Below are positions 29,932 through 38,379 of a DNA stretch of 64,000 nucleotides, piece by piece (positions within the stretch are counted from its first letter, which is position 1; each line of letters starts with the position of its first letter). The notes beneath the pieces are model-generated. The model searched no databases. It was not told the DNA's origin and saw nothing but the letters and a program-made list of their open reading frames with translations. A program made the position numbers and the translations under genes. This DNA comes from Cymbomonas tetramitiformis (taxonomy: Eukaryota; Chlorophyta; Pyramimonadophyceae; Pyramimonadales; Pyramimonadaceae), in contig LGRX02012919.1 of NCBI GenBank assembly GCA_001247695.2, forward strand, positions 1 through 64,000, read 5' to 3'.

Positions 29932-32434
29932 ATGGTTGAACTCCATTCACGGTGTTTATTCCATCATCATCGAACATAACAATAGTCGAAGCTGTAATCG
30001 TATCGGCGGTGTTATTAACAAATGTAAATACATCGCCCGTAAATCTCAACGGATTTGCTGGAAGAGTCGTATGCGCATATGCTTTCGTGATGAGCGTCAA
30101 AGGAGCACCCGTTAGTGTGAGTGAGTTGGTTGAACTTGGATAAGCGTAATTTAACGAGTTACCTAAAATAACAGATGCAGAATTTAATTCATTTAATTCC
30201 ATTGTTGAACCGGTATTTCCCACAGCTAGAACCTGAGAAAGACTGCCGATGCTTCCATTATTAACCCCTTAGTTGCGGTTGGAATTTTTTGCAAAAACAT
30301 GTGGTTTGGGGACAATTCAAAGTATTGCGTGATCATGGCCGCATGCACGCATACGACATCATGTATGTTATAGGAGACCATCAAATAAGCCACAACGAAT
30401 CATGGTATAGCTATATCTATCGTATATCTCGAGATATATGGATTATCCAACCAAAATTTTGAGTATTTTGAGCATATAAATTACGCATACGTCTTGTGTA
30501 CGATGCGTGACTGCAGTCTTATTGACCTGTATCATGGTAAAATATCGCGGAAATTAACATGTTAGACTATCCCTAATCCATAGTACGCATTAATACCGCC
30601 CAATGTGCAAAAAAATACCAAAAATGGCCAAAAAAACACCGAAAAAACACTTGGATTCAAATGTTTTCCTCACTTAAGAAATGTTTTCCATACTTAAGCT
30701 AAAACTCAGGTGATTTTGCTCATAAAATGAGACTATGTGGTGATATAATACCCCATGTTGCATGCGAGACTGGCGCTGGGATCCATTTCTATCGTATGTT
30801 TCCACATGGCCACGTATATGCTTACCAATACGGGATGTTTATGGCTTGGTCAGCTACTTTTCAAAGCCAAATTTAAGCGCAAAATGACACAAATAGACAA
30901 ATTTGGGTTTGGAAATACTAACACGTGAGAGATATATCGCACCAGTATATGTGCTATACTATTGGTTAACCTGTAGCCATATATCATGAGTGCACCCACA
31001 AACCTTACAATATTCGATGCGCCAACCGCGCATATGCAGTTTCATGGTAAGCCGCGCTCTCATTTTCGAGGCCTTGTTGAGAATTCTCAACGTGTCGCAG
31101 CTAAGGGGTTAATAGCACCGGTTCGCACTTCGTTTGAGCTAGAATCGTAATACAATTGTAGACTTTCAGAACTGACATCTGGACTAGCCCTAATAGGTCT
31201 GATATAACAACTACTTGCCACACCAGCATTCAATTCAATTCCGCTTGCGTTCAAAACAATTGTGTTATCTGTGTTTACCGCACTTTGAGTAGAGTTTTGT
31301 GCTGCCAAAGCACCTATGTTTATGGAACTTTCACCGGCTGTATATTCACCTGCATATTTTCCGATGTTCACTGCTGCATCCTTGCAGTTAACCTGACCGC
31401 AATCGTCGCCGATAGACACGACATAGTCACCACAATTACTATTGCACGAACCGGAACCAATTGCAATGGTATCATTACTTGTTGTATTGTTAATAGATAA
31501 TGCATTGCGACCGATTGCTATAGAACGGTCTCCAATGTGGTCGGCGTTTGTGTATCCTTGAGTTTGCTCTCCAATGGACACTTTTCCGAAACCGGCAGAA
31601 CCACTTTCAATTCTAAGATTATTTCCACTGAGTTTCTCTTGAGATACATTCATTGTACCGGTACCGGTGTATGAAACATCAACTACGTCGCTTGTAGCAC
31701 CTCGGGTAGTCACATCTTGGAGTGTAGATGTAGCAGGTTGAACCGGTAAACCGGTCAATTGTGAACCGTCACCGACAAATGCGGATGCCGTAATACTATT
31801 TGTAGTCGTGCTACCCTGGTCAGTGACCGATTGCAGATTCTGATTGGCACCTGATGGCAAATTGCTTAAAAGACTACCGTCGCCCCGGTATTTACCGGAG
31901 GTTAATGTAATATCACCTGTATTGAGCACAAGTGGACCGTCGTTTATCAATACCCCGCTGCGCTAACGGCTCAATATTAATAACCGTTTGGAGGCAAGAG
32001 ATTTCATTCAACCCTGTTTCGCCGATTTTAACTCTTGTTTGTTCGACCGGGTCTAACGACTTAATCTCGAAAGAGCTGTCAAGGTCATCAAGTCCTGCTG
32101 AAAATCGTGATTTGGAGACTGGGTTGTTTAATACAAAATCATTGAATTTTATCGAGGTGTGAACTTTCAATGAGCCATCTGTCAATAAAGACATTTGTTC
32201 ACGCTCGAGTGTTGGGTCTTGTGTGTCAATCCACTTAATATCGTTCTGGTATCGAATATCGCTACCGATGTGCATCGTTTGAAGCGGATTATCAATCGAG
32301 CCTATAGTTTGACATTCAACCGTATTTACCACTAATGGGTCACTTACACTTACAATAGGTTTTCCATCTTTCATTAAGGTGTCCACGCTCAAATTCTTTA
32401 TGAATGCATTTTCGCCTAAAGAGAAAGTTGACAT
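29846..32434 (-). pseudogene. Fiber protein 1, broken in three ways
   Basis: Starts MSTFSLGENAFIKNLSVDTL at 32434. The middle carries fiber-type repeats such as YRGDGSLLSNLPSG, NLQSVTDQGSTTTNSITASA and FVGDGSQLTGLPVQ, the pattern seen in trimeric viral and phage fibers. Lesions: (1) a frameshift near 31950 splits the frame; (2) the piggyBac-type element is inserted at 30265-31108, in codons that read on in frame on the far side; (3) the C-terminus is missing beyond 29857, where the gene abuts the truncated capsid gene. The probable role was a host-attachment spike, anchored by the N-terminus shared with the next gene. Confidence 0.7.
30265..31108. mobile_element. piggyBac-type non-autonomous element, copy 2
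   Basis: 844 bp, the same length as copy 1 and only a few substitutions different (for example AAAAACATG for AAAAATATG near the start). Flanked by TTAA at 30261-30264 and 31109-31112, with the same CCCCTTAG ends and the same orientation as copy 1. It interrupts fiber gene 1, so it postdates the virus integration or arose in a defective copy. Confidence 0.92.
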
Positions 32435-32470
32435 TGTTATATATTATAAACTTAAGATTTTTATATCGAG

Positions 32471-33250
32471 CTAAGTCTTTTTGTATTTCACAGTCCATTT
32501 ACCGGGTGTGTCTTCTTCTATATAAAACTGTCCAACGGCTGCGGCAGCTTCAAGCGGCATACTAGCTGGATTTACAAACAAACCTTGCCCTATATTCAGA
32601 TTTTTTGCAATGGTGCAACTACCCGATGTGCGTAAAGGATTGAGACTTGCCGAGGTATACCGACTATTAGCATCCAGGTCGTCATAATCATTCTCCGCTA
32701 CAAATTGTTGAAAAAAGCAACGACCATCTGCTCTTATTATCATAGCATCTCCGCCGCGAATGAAAGCGGCTCCATTTGCAACATTTTGATACGTCAAAAT
32801 TATTGCATCCGCTATTGTTCCGGCTGGTAAATCAAATTTCAGAGCTGGTTTTCCGGGGTCATTTTTTACATTTAACAATAAACCTGAATTTGTGTTTACT
32901 TTCAACGTTTCGCCACTAATAATAACATCGTTAGGATTACTTACAGCATCTCCACTTTGCAATGCAATCTCTGCCTGTCCATTTCCCCTAGTATTTAATA
33001 ATGTGTATACATTTACCGAAGAATCACGTAGTAATCCTGTAGCATTTTGAAAATTTAAATTTCCCTCTTTGACGGTTACATTTCCATTTGTTCTTTCAAT
33101 GTCATTTGTCGTACCGGACACAATTGTCCACAAACTAGTTCCTCCGCCACCCGTAGGAGGTGGACCACCATTGAACGTTGTGCATTGCAGACTTTTGCAG
33201 ATAAGTTCGTCACTAACAACCGCCGTACTTCCAAGCGAAAAGGCAGACAT
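32471..33250 (-). CDS. Fiber protein 2
   Basis: Intact 259-residue frame starting MSAFSLGSTAVVSDELICKS. The N-terminal MSxFSLGxxA pattern matches fiber 1, and a glycine-proline hinge (GGPPPTGGGG, about residues 29-38) follows. The rest is beta-rich and Asn/Gly-rich with a distinct C-terminal domain ending KWTVKYKKT. Different bodies on a shared N-terminal peptide suggest both plug into the same capsid site, probably the penton. The start is preceded by TATATTATAATAATTATAG. It lies 36 bp upstream of the fiber 1 start, on the same strand. Confidence 0.65.
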   Translation of the reverse strand: MSAFSLGSTAVVSDELICKSLQCTTFNGGPPPTGGGGTSLWTIVSGTTNDIERTNGNVTVKEGNLNFQNATGLLRDSSVNVYTLLNTRGNGQAEIALQSGDAVSNPNDVIISGETLKVNTNSGLLLNVKNDPGKPALKFDLPAGTIADAIILTYQNVANGAAFIRGGDAMIIRADGRCFFQQFVAENDYDDLDANSRYTSASLNPLRTSGSCTIAKNLNIGQGLFVNPASMPLEAAAAVGQFYIEEDTPGKWTVKYKKT

Positions 33251-33293
33251 CTATAATTATTATAATATATAAAATATATAATATATGCATTCA

Positions 33294-34871
33294 TCAAACC
33301 ATATTAGGAATTTGCTCCATTTCTCGTGTTCGAGGTATATTTGCTTGTTGCCGTTGCGAATTTTTTGCAGGTATTGGCGTTTTTGACGAATCCACAAATT
33401 TGACGCCGTGTACATAAATTACGTTATCGTCAAATTCATCTTTACGAATTCCTTGCTTTTGGTAATCATAATTTGAATGCCAATGTCTATCTTCAAATGC
33501 TCGTTGCCTCTTTTTGTCTTTGTTGCGTGGAATGTAAAACAACCAATTTGCAAAACCTTGAAGCTCATCGGGCGCATTCTTCGATGTATACCTAAAATCT
33601 GGGTCTATATTTGCTAAGATATCGGGATTCAAATCTTCCGAGACACGATTTGCATAATCTTGCGGACTTTCATCTTCTTTGGCTGAATAGTAGGCATCAT
33701 ACACCGCTAATCCATAAAGACCCGCATCTAAGGATTTTGATGCAATTCTTGCCAAGCCGAGGCGAGCTCTTAACGGCGATGCCCTTTCCGATTCTATGTT
33801 TTTGGGAGTATAGAATTGGTTGATATCGTGTAGTTCGCTTATTTCACTTTCCGTGCTTGGTTTAGGTAAGACATATTTTACATCATATGTAGCATCCTTG
33901 TGCTTTAAACGTCTTGCGCCCATTGATACCAAGTCACCTTCGACGCCGTATATGTTATGAATTCTATCATTTGGAACGTTCCCCACAGGTTTTTGAAATG
34001 GGTTTATTGCGGGATTGAATAAATGAGCCTCTTTTATTCTAGATTCTTTAGATGCATACTTTTCCATTAGATAATTTTGTACACCGCCGCCTAAGCTATG
34101 CCCCGTTAACGCCACATTGCTAGTTGGATATGCATTTAATACATCTATTAAACGACTCTCAGCTTGCTTATATCTACCCGTTTCTCGTTGTTTTCCGATA
34201 AGAGTTTTTAGATTCACATCGAACCAATCCTCGTATGCTAACGGGATACGTTGTGGGTCACTGACTAAGACATCGGCATCTTTTAAACCCGACACATCAC
34301 TTCCTCGTTGTGCAATAATAACTTCATCTCTTAACTTGTGTTTTAAAACAATTGCATTTCTATCCGACAAGTCTTTATCCAAGTCGTAACTCGGCAAATC
34401 CAACATTGCATTTTGAAAACGTTGTGGGCTTTCCTTCTTAAATGCATATGCATACGAAAGCTCACTCGCTCTAGCCATCTGAGCCATCCTCTCGTCATCT
34501 TTAGTGATAGTGTTTTTGCCTATTATACGTTGACCTAACGAGGTTTCTTTTGTCATTTCTTCAAGCAATCTGCCGTATTTTGTTTTTAGAAATCGATTAT
34601 GAGCTTTATCTACTTTACTCAAACGTGTCGAGGTTGTCGGCTTTAAGGTATCTATGTCATATTTTGGCTTATTAGTGATTCCGGGCTTGGTTAGAACATT
34701 TTTGCCTTTGTTTTTGATAACGAGGGTTTTGGGTTTTTGATTTGTAACTTCATCATTTGTTGCCGTTCTTTTCGGTTTGGACACAAATGTGTTGTCTAAT
34801 GTTCTATAGTTGAAAGCACCAAATGGTTTTTGGCATTTATTTTGGTCGGGATTTTCAAAACAACTTGTCAT
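33294..34871 (-). CDS. Class-3 (fungal-type) lipase-like protein
   Basis: 525 residues in one intact frame. The nucleophile elbow NVALTGHSLGGG places the catalytic Ser at 259. Strand and helix before it (IIAQRGSD, about 186-192) fit the oxyanion-side strand of lipase_3 proteins. Asp313 in YGVEGDLVSMG and His348 in SELHDINQFY are the best triad partners. About 120 residues of basic, proline-containing extension precede the hydrolase, perhaps a virion-targeting region. A virion lipase could open a host or vesicle membrane during entry or exit; that is inference. The gene starts after a long (AT)n tract and looks fully functional, unlike its neighbours. Confidence 0.75.
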   Translation of the reverse strand: MTSCFENPDQNKCQKPFGAFNYRTLDNTFVSKPKRTATNDEVTNQKPKTLVIKNKGKNVLTKPGITNKPKYDIDTLKPTTSTRLSKVDKAHNRFLKTKYGRLLEEMTKETSLGQRIIGKNTITKDDERMAQMARASELSYAYAFKKESPQRFQNAMLDLPSYDLDKDLSDRNAIVLKHKLRDEVIIAQRGSDVSGLKDADVLVSDPQRIPLAYEDWFDVNLKTLIGKQRETGRYKQAESRLIDVLNAYPTSNVALTGHSLGGGVQNYLMEKYASKESRIKEAHLFNPAINPFQKPVGNVPNDRIHNIYGVEGDLVSMGARRLKHKDATYDVKYVLPKPSTESEISELHDINQFYTPKNIESERASPLRARLGLARIASKSLDAGLYGLAVYDAYYSAKEDESPQDYANRVSEDLNPDILANIDPDFRYTSKNAPDELQGFANWLFYIPRNKDKKRQRAFEDRHWHSNYDYQKQGIRKDEFDDNVIYVHGVKFVDSSKTPIPAKNSQRQQANIPRTREMEQIPNMV

Positions 34872-34902
34872 TATTATATACTTTCAATATATATATATAT
34901 AT

Positions 34903-35799
34903 TTAGGGAGTTTTAAAAGTATACACCGACGAATTTCCGGAAGGACCTGTGGACGATGATGGATAACCGCCGCTTGGAGGAGTAAATGTGGATACCGAAG
35001 GATAGTTAACGGCGCCACTACTCATTGGTTTCATTTGATAGCGTCTCTCGGGCATCGCTCTATTTAACATCGCTTCCGATTTTAGAAACTCGGCAAATTG
35101 GATGTCGTCCGCAAATGTCGAAGTTTCGGGGAGAGCGTATGCCGAGACAATTGGGTGTCGTAGACGAATGTGACCTCGTGTTAAATGGTCCGTGTGACGA
35201 GATGCAAATGAATACAATTTATTCATTTGCTGTTCATCGTTTAATGAGTTGCCCCGTTTATCTCTCATCGTCGGAATGGCTGTGGTTGACTTTGCTTGTC
35301 GAGTTTTGGTGGGTGTATTAAAGGTCGCACCATCAGATTTATTTCGGAGAAATGACTTAAACTCGTCCATCAAGTTGTGCCGATTGAGCCAACTTATTCC
35401 TTCCGATGGTGAAGTTATTGTTTTTGAAATGACTTTTAAATTTTCGATTTCCGCTTTACTTTTGAATTCTTCAAATAATGCTCGCCTCTCAATTGGCGTC
35501 ATATTGTCAATCTTATTTAACACAAAATGTTTATTGTTTTCTAATAGCGGGTTGAACTTGGGTTCGGTGTAATCTATAATCGGTTTGCCGTTGATTAGTA
35601 TTCCGTCATCGAAATTCGGGACCGAAGGTGCATATCCGCCAGATTTTTGTGCAAATTTTTGTGTTTGTTTTAGTAATTTTTCATGACTTATAGGTGTTAT
35701 TCCAAGAGCATTTGCTTCCATTTGCCTACATAAAGCCGCGTTTTTACGTTTAGTTAAAGTTGAACGTAGGATATAATTTGTATTCTTAATATATAGCAT
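34903..35799 (-). CDS. Viral hypothetical protein, 298 residues
   Basis: An in-frame ATG at 35799 opens MLYIKNTNYILRSTLTKRKN; a later start at MEANALGITP is also possible. The first two thirds are helical and charged (TPIERRALFEEFKSKAEIEN). The C-terminal ~45 residues are Ser/Pro/Gly/Thr-rich (PPSGGYPSSSTGPSGNSS), like a flexible virion tail. It lies 31 bp upstream of the lipase on the same strand. Not recognised. Confidence 0.6.
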   Translation of the reverse strand: MLYIKNTNYILRSTLTKRKNAALCRQMEANALGITPISHEKLLKQTQKFAQKSGGYAPSVPNFDDGILINGKPIIDYTEPKFNPLLENNKHFVLNKIDNMTPIERRALFEEFKSKAEIENLKVISKTITSPSEGISWLNRHNLMDEFKSFLRNKSDGATFNTPTKTRQAKSTTAIPTMRDKRGNSLNDEQQMNKLYSFASRHTDHLTRGHIRLRHPIVSAYALPETSTFADDIQFAEFLKSEAMLNRAMPERRYQMKPMSSGAVNYPSVSTFTPPSGGYPSSSTGPSGNSSVYTFKTP

Positions 35800-35820
35800 A
35801 ACATATTATATAACATTAAA

Positions 35821-36111
35821 ATGGGCACCAGAAAGGAATGGATAGCGAAACTTCGCTCGTGCGCAAATGAGTATCAAAAAGGGAAAACTACTAAAATTGT
35901 CAATAGGTCTCCATCTAAACTAAAACTGCCTAGCATAAACAACACAAAAGCACCTATACGACCACAATATGATTTGTTGCCGGATGGACAATCACGAGCG
36001 ATTGCGAAGACAATATATTCCCTCGAGTCACGAAGTTATTTGAGAAAACAAAAAAAAATTCAAATAGAATACGAGGAAAAAATAATCTATTATAAGATAA
36101 TAAACTATTAA
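35821..36111 (+). CDS. Viral small basic protein, 96 residues
   Basis: Starts MGTRKEWIAKLRSCANEYQK, very rich in Lys and Arg (RSYLRKQKKIQIEYEEK). It could bind viral DNA, but there is no known motif. Divergent from the 34903 gene across a 21-bp AT-rich gap. Confidence 0.55.
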   Translation: MGTRKEWIAKLRSCANEYQKGKTTKIVNRSPSKLKLPSINNTKAPIRPQYDLLPDGQSRAIAKTIYSLESRSYLRKQKKIQIEYEEKIIYYKIINY

Positions 36112-36213
36112 ATGAAGTGCTCGTGTAAGGGTAAGCAAAAGAGGGCTAAAAGCTTGAAGAAAAATGCATTGTATTATAAACCCTTGTATAGGAAGCGTTC
36201 AAATCATATCTAG
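36112..36213 (+). CDS. Tiny Lys/Arg-rich ORF, 33 residues
   Basis: The ATG follows immediately after the stop codon of the preceding gene (MKCSCKGKQKRAKSLKKNAL, ending RKRSNHI). About 40% basic residues and two cysteines in CSC. Tight coupling and composition suggest a protamine- or core-like viral peptide; chance cannot be excluded. Confidence 0.4.
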   Translation: MKCSCKGKQKRAKSLKKNALYYKPLYRKRSNHI

Positions 36214-36225
36214 CTTATAAGATAT

Positions 36226-36399
36226 ATGGATATTTTCAATAATTCTTGCGATTTACAAGCGTTCGGAAATGTGTTAGTAATGATAATTGCGGCAATCTTC
36301 GGTGGCATACGAATGAGTCGTTGCAAATATATCGAAACCCCGTGTTGGAAATGCCAAAGAGAATTAATTTGTGAATCAGAATTGGCAACAAATGTGTAA
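36226..36399 (+). CDS. Small membrane protein with CxxC, 57 residues
   Basis: A hydrophobic segment (GNVLVMIIAAIFGGI, residues 14-28) is followed by a basic patch and CWKCQRELIC, which carries a CxxC plus a third cysteine. This is typical of short viral membrane proteins with a metal-binding or disulfide-forming tail. It starts 12 bp after the preceding ORF. Confidence 0.5.
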   Translation: MDIFNNSCDLQAFGNVLVMIIAAIFGGIRMSRCKYIETPCWKCQRELICESELATNV

Positions 36400-36410
36400 T
36401 TTCAAATGTC

Positions 36411-37040
36411 TTAAAGCTGATTTAGTTTTGCAAAATTGGTCATTCTTTTTAAGCATTTAACGGACGATTTATATTGTTCATATTTGTTCATATGTATGTC
36501 TCCGTTGAAAATAAATGGAAGTAAGTTGTCAAGTATTTCTATACACATATAATGCTTAAATATGTCTTTCGGACAACGGTCTTGAAAGTTGTTAGCAAAG
36601 CGTGCATTTTCTTCATCACGTTCATCATAGAGTTGTAAAATATTTGCTCGCATAATAAAATACTCTTTTGCGGAGATTTTGTATAATACATCGTCAAGTA
36701 TTTCAAATTCAATTTCTTCATCCTCTCTATCCACTTCATATACATCCCAAAAAAATTCCAAGATATTATCTTCTAAAATTTGTCCAATAAGCTCAAACCC
36801 TCTATCATAATTATCTCGGAGTAAATCGTCAAAAAATAGCTCAAAAATGTTGTAAAATAGAAATTGACTTATGTCCCACATCAACAATTTGCTAGGATTA
36901 AGTATTTCATATTCCTTAATAAGTTCGAAATAATATTTGTTTAAATCGATTGATTCATATATTGTCTTCCATTCAAATATTTTTCTTTGAATATCAAAAG
37001 GAAGTGAAAAGAAAAGATTTATTTGAGTAGGCATATCCAA
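36411..37040 (-). CDS. Viral hypothetical acidic protein, 209 residues
   Basis: Starts MDMPTQINLFFSLPFDIQRK; the LPFDIQRKIFEW segment is reminiscent of the short N-terminal helix of F-box-like viral proteins, but the rest of an F-box is not evident. A strongly acidic middle (YEVDREDEEIEFEILDD) and many aromatic residues follow. It ends 24 bp inside the right TIR and converges with the 36226 gene. Confidence 0.55.
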   Translation of the reverse strand: MDMPTQINLFFSLPFDIQRKIFEWKTIYESIDLNKYYFELIKEYEILNPSKLLMWDISQFLFYNIFELFFDDLLRDNYDRGFELIGQILEDNILEFFWDVYEVDREDEEIEFEILDDVLYKISAKEYFIMRANILQLYDERDEENARFANNFQDRCPKDIFKHYMCIEILDNLLPFIFNGDIHMNKYEQYKSSVKCLKRMTNFAKLNQL

Positions 37041-37063
37041 TTTATTCTATTTAGAGCTTTTCT

Positions 37064-37893
37064 TAAAGTTAAAAAAAGGATATGAGAGAATGTGAGAGAA
37101 TGTGAGAGAATAACATAAATTAACATTTATTTATTTAAATAAAAGGTAATGAGTAGTAGGGTAATGGGTTGTTTTAAAAAGTATTTCAAAGGAAGAAAAG
37201 TATTTTTGTAGAATAAATTTTATGAAATAGAAAATGTTTTTAAAAATGCCCATTACTAGCTACCCGGTACCCTATTCGTTTATTAAATACGCATTTTTAC
37301 CGAGATGACCGAGACGATGCTATTTCCGCGATTTAACCTGCTGAAATTTTGGGGGGTCAACGTAGGGGACCCCCCCATCGTCGATTAAATCGGCAAATTT
37401 TGATATGAATATGAGGGAATATGAGGGAATATGAGAGATTAACATAAAATTACTTATCTTTATATATATATTTATTTATATAAAAAGTAAGGGGTAGTAG
37501 GGTAATGGGTTGTTTAGAAAAGTATTTCAAAGGAAGAAAAGTATTTTTGTAGAATAAATTTTATGATTTAGAAAATGTTTTTTCAAATGCCCATTACCCT
37601 ACTACCCGGTACCCTATTTTATTAAATACGCATTTGAACTAAATTACGATTTCTGACGTAATTCTCACGTAATTTCTCGAACCTAAACCCTAAACCCAGA
37701 ACCTAAATCCTAAACCTACTGAAATTTGGGGGGGTCGACGAAGGGGACCCCCACCGGCGATGAAATCGGCAAAATTTAATTGTTGTGACCCCTAGACACC
37801 CCCACAGACCCCCCGATGACAGGGCTGTCATAATTTCAAATCGGATAGCCAAAGTTAGTCAATGATAGCCAATGATAGCCAAACTATAGAGTA
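37064..37893 (-). repeat. Right viral TIR, ~830 bp (two inner modules plus terminal block)
   Basis: Complement of the left TIR, uninterrupted. It shows the ancestral structure: the inner GAGAGAATGTGAGAGAATG block, two ~350-bp modules, a TTTAGGG-like tract (37680-37715 complement), a GGGGGGTCCCC-type hairpin and the terminal TACTCTATAG. It served here as the reference for reading the insertion sites in the left TIR. Confidence 0.92.
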
Positions 37894-38043
37894 TCATTGA
37901 CTAACTTTGGCTATCCGATTTGAAATTATGACAGCCCTGTCATCGGGGGGTCTGTGGGGGTGTCTAGGGGTCACAACAATTAAATTTTGCCGATTTCATC
38001 GCCGGTGGGGGTCCCCTTCGTCGACCCCCCCAAGTTTCAGTAG
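37716..38043. repeat. Fold-back palindrome at the viral right end
   Basis: The arms 37716-37867 and 37892-38043 (152 bp each) are inverted copies of the TIR, with only one or two indels in G/C runs. The 24-nt loop GCCAATGATAGCCAAACTAT plus AGAG holds the true TIR terminus. The second arm starts about 25 bp inside the TIR and stops at CAGTAG, where satellite DNA begins. Confidence 0.93.
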
Positions 38044-38379
38044 ACAGGGAAAGCAGTCTGCTCTTTTATGTGTATAGGGGGTAACATGTATAGCAGGTTT
38101 CGCAGTCCCGTGTATGCTAACTGACACAAATATTGTGGGTATGTATCTATGTGTGGTGAGTGGCATATGTTGCCTTCCGCAAGGTATTTTGTGTGGGGGG
38201 TAGTATTGTCAGCAGGCTTTTTTGTCCTATGTGTTGTGGGTGCCCTAGTCCCCCTGTTTCTTGGTTCTGGGTCTTGTGGGTGGTATACACAACAGGCTTG
38301 TTGGCTCAATGTGTTGTAAATAGCATAAACAGCAGGTTCCTCTATGTTATATGTATCGTGGGGTACTAGCGACAGTTTG

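Larger units (their letters stand above)
8638..37893. mobile_element. Integrated defective Polinton-like virus (composite block)
   Basis: The ends share a long inverted repeat starting TACTCTATAGTTTGGCTATC at 8638 and, on the other strand, at 37893. Between the TIRs, after removing three nested insertions, lies about 15 kb of AT-rich, tightly packed, intronless genes of PLV type: putative penton next to a double-jelly-roll capsid gene, fibers, lipase and small ORFs. Absent from what I can read are the FtsK/HerA packaging ATPase, DNA polymerase or primase-helicase, integrase or tyrosine recombinase, and capsid protease. At least three genes are broken, so this is a dead copy. No target-site duplication is visible because the right end runs into an inverted TIR copy. 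Protist PLVs of this size are known; the assignment rests on the capsid-like genes and overall layout. Confidence 0.75.

Noticed and set aside
29807..30143. Plus-strand frames of 63 and 102 residues over the fiber end
   Set aside because: They are antisense to the fiber gene and lie across the deletion junction.
8638..37893. Target-site duplication of the viral element
   Set aside because: The left flank CTCTGTACTG and right flank TCATTGACTA do not match; the right flank is an inverted TIR piece.
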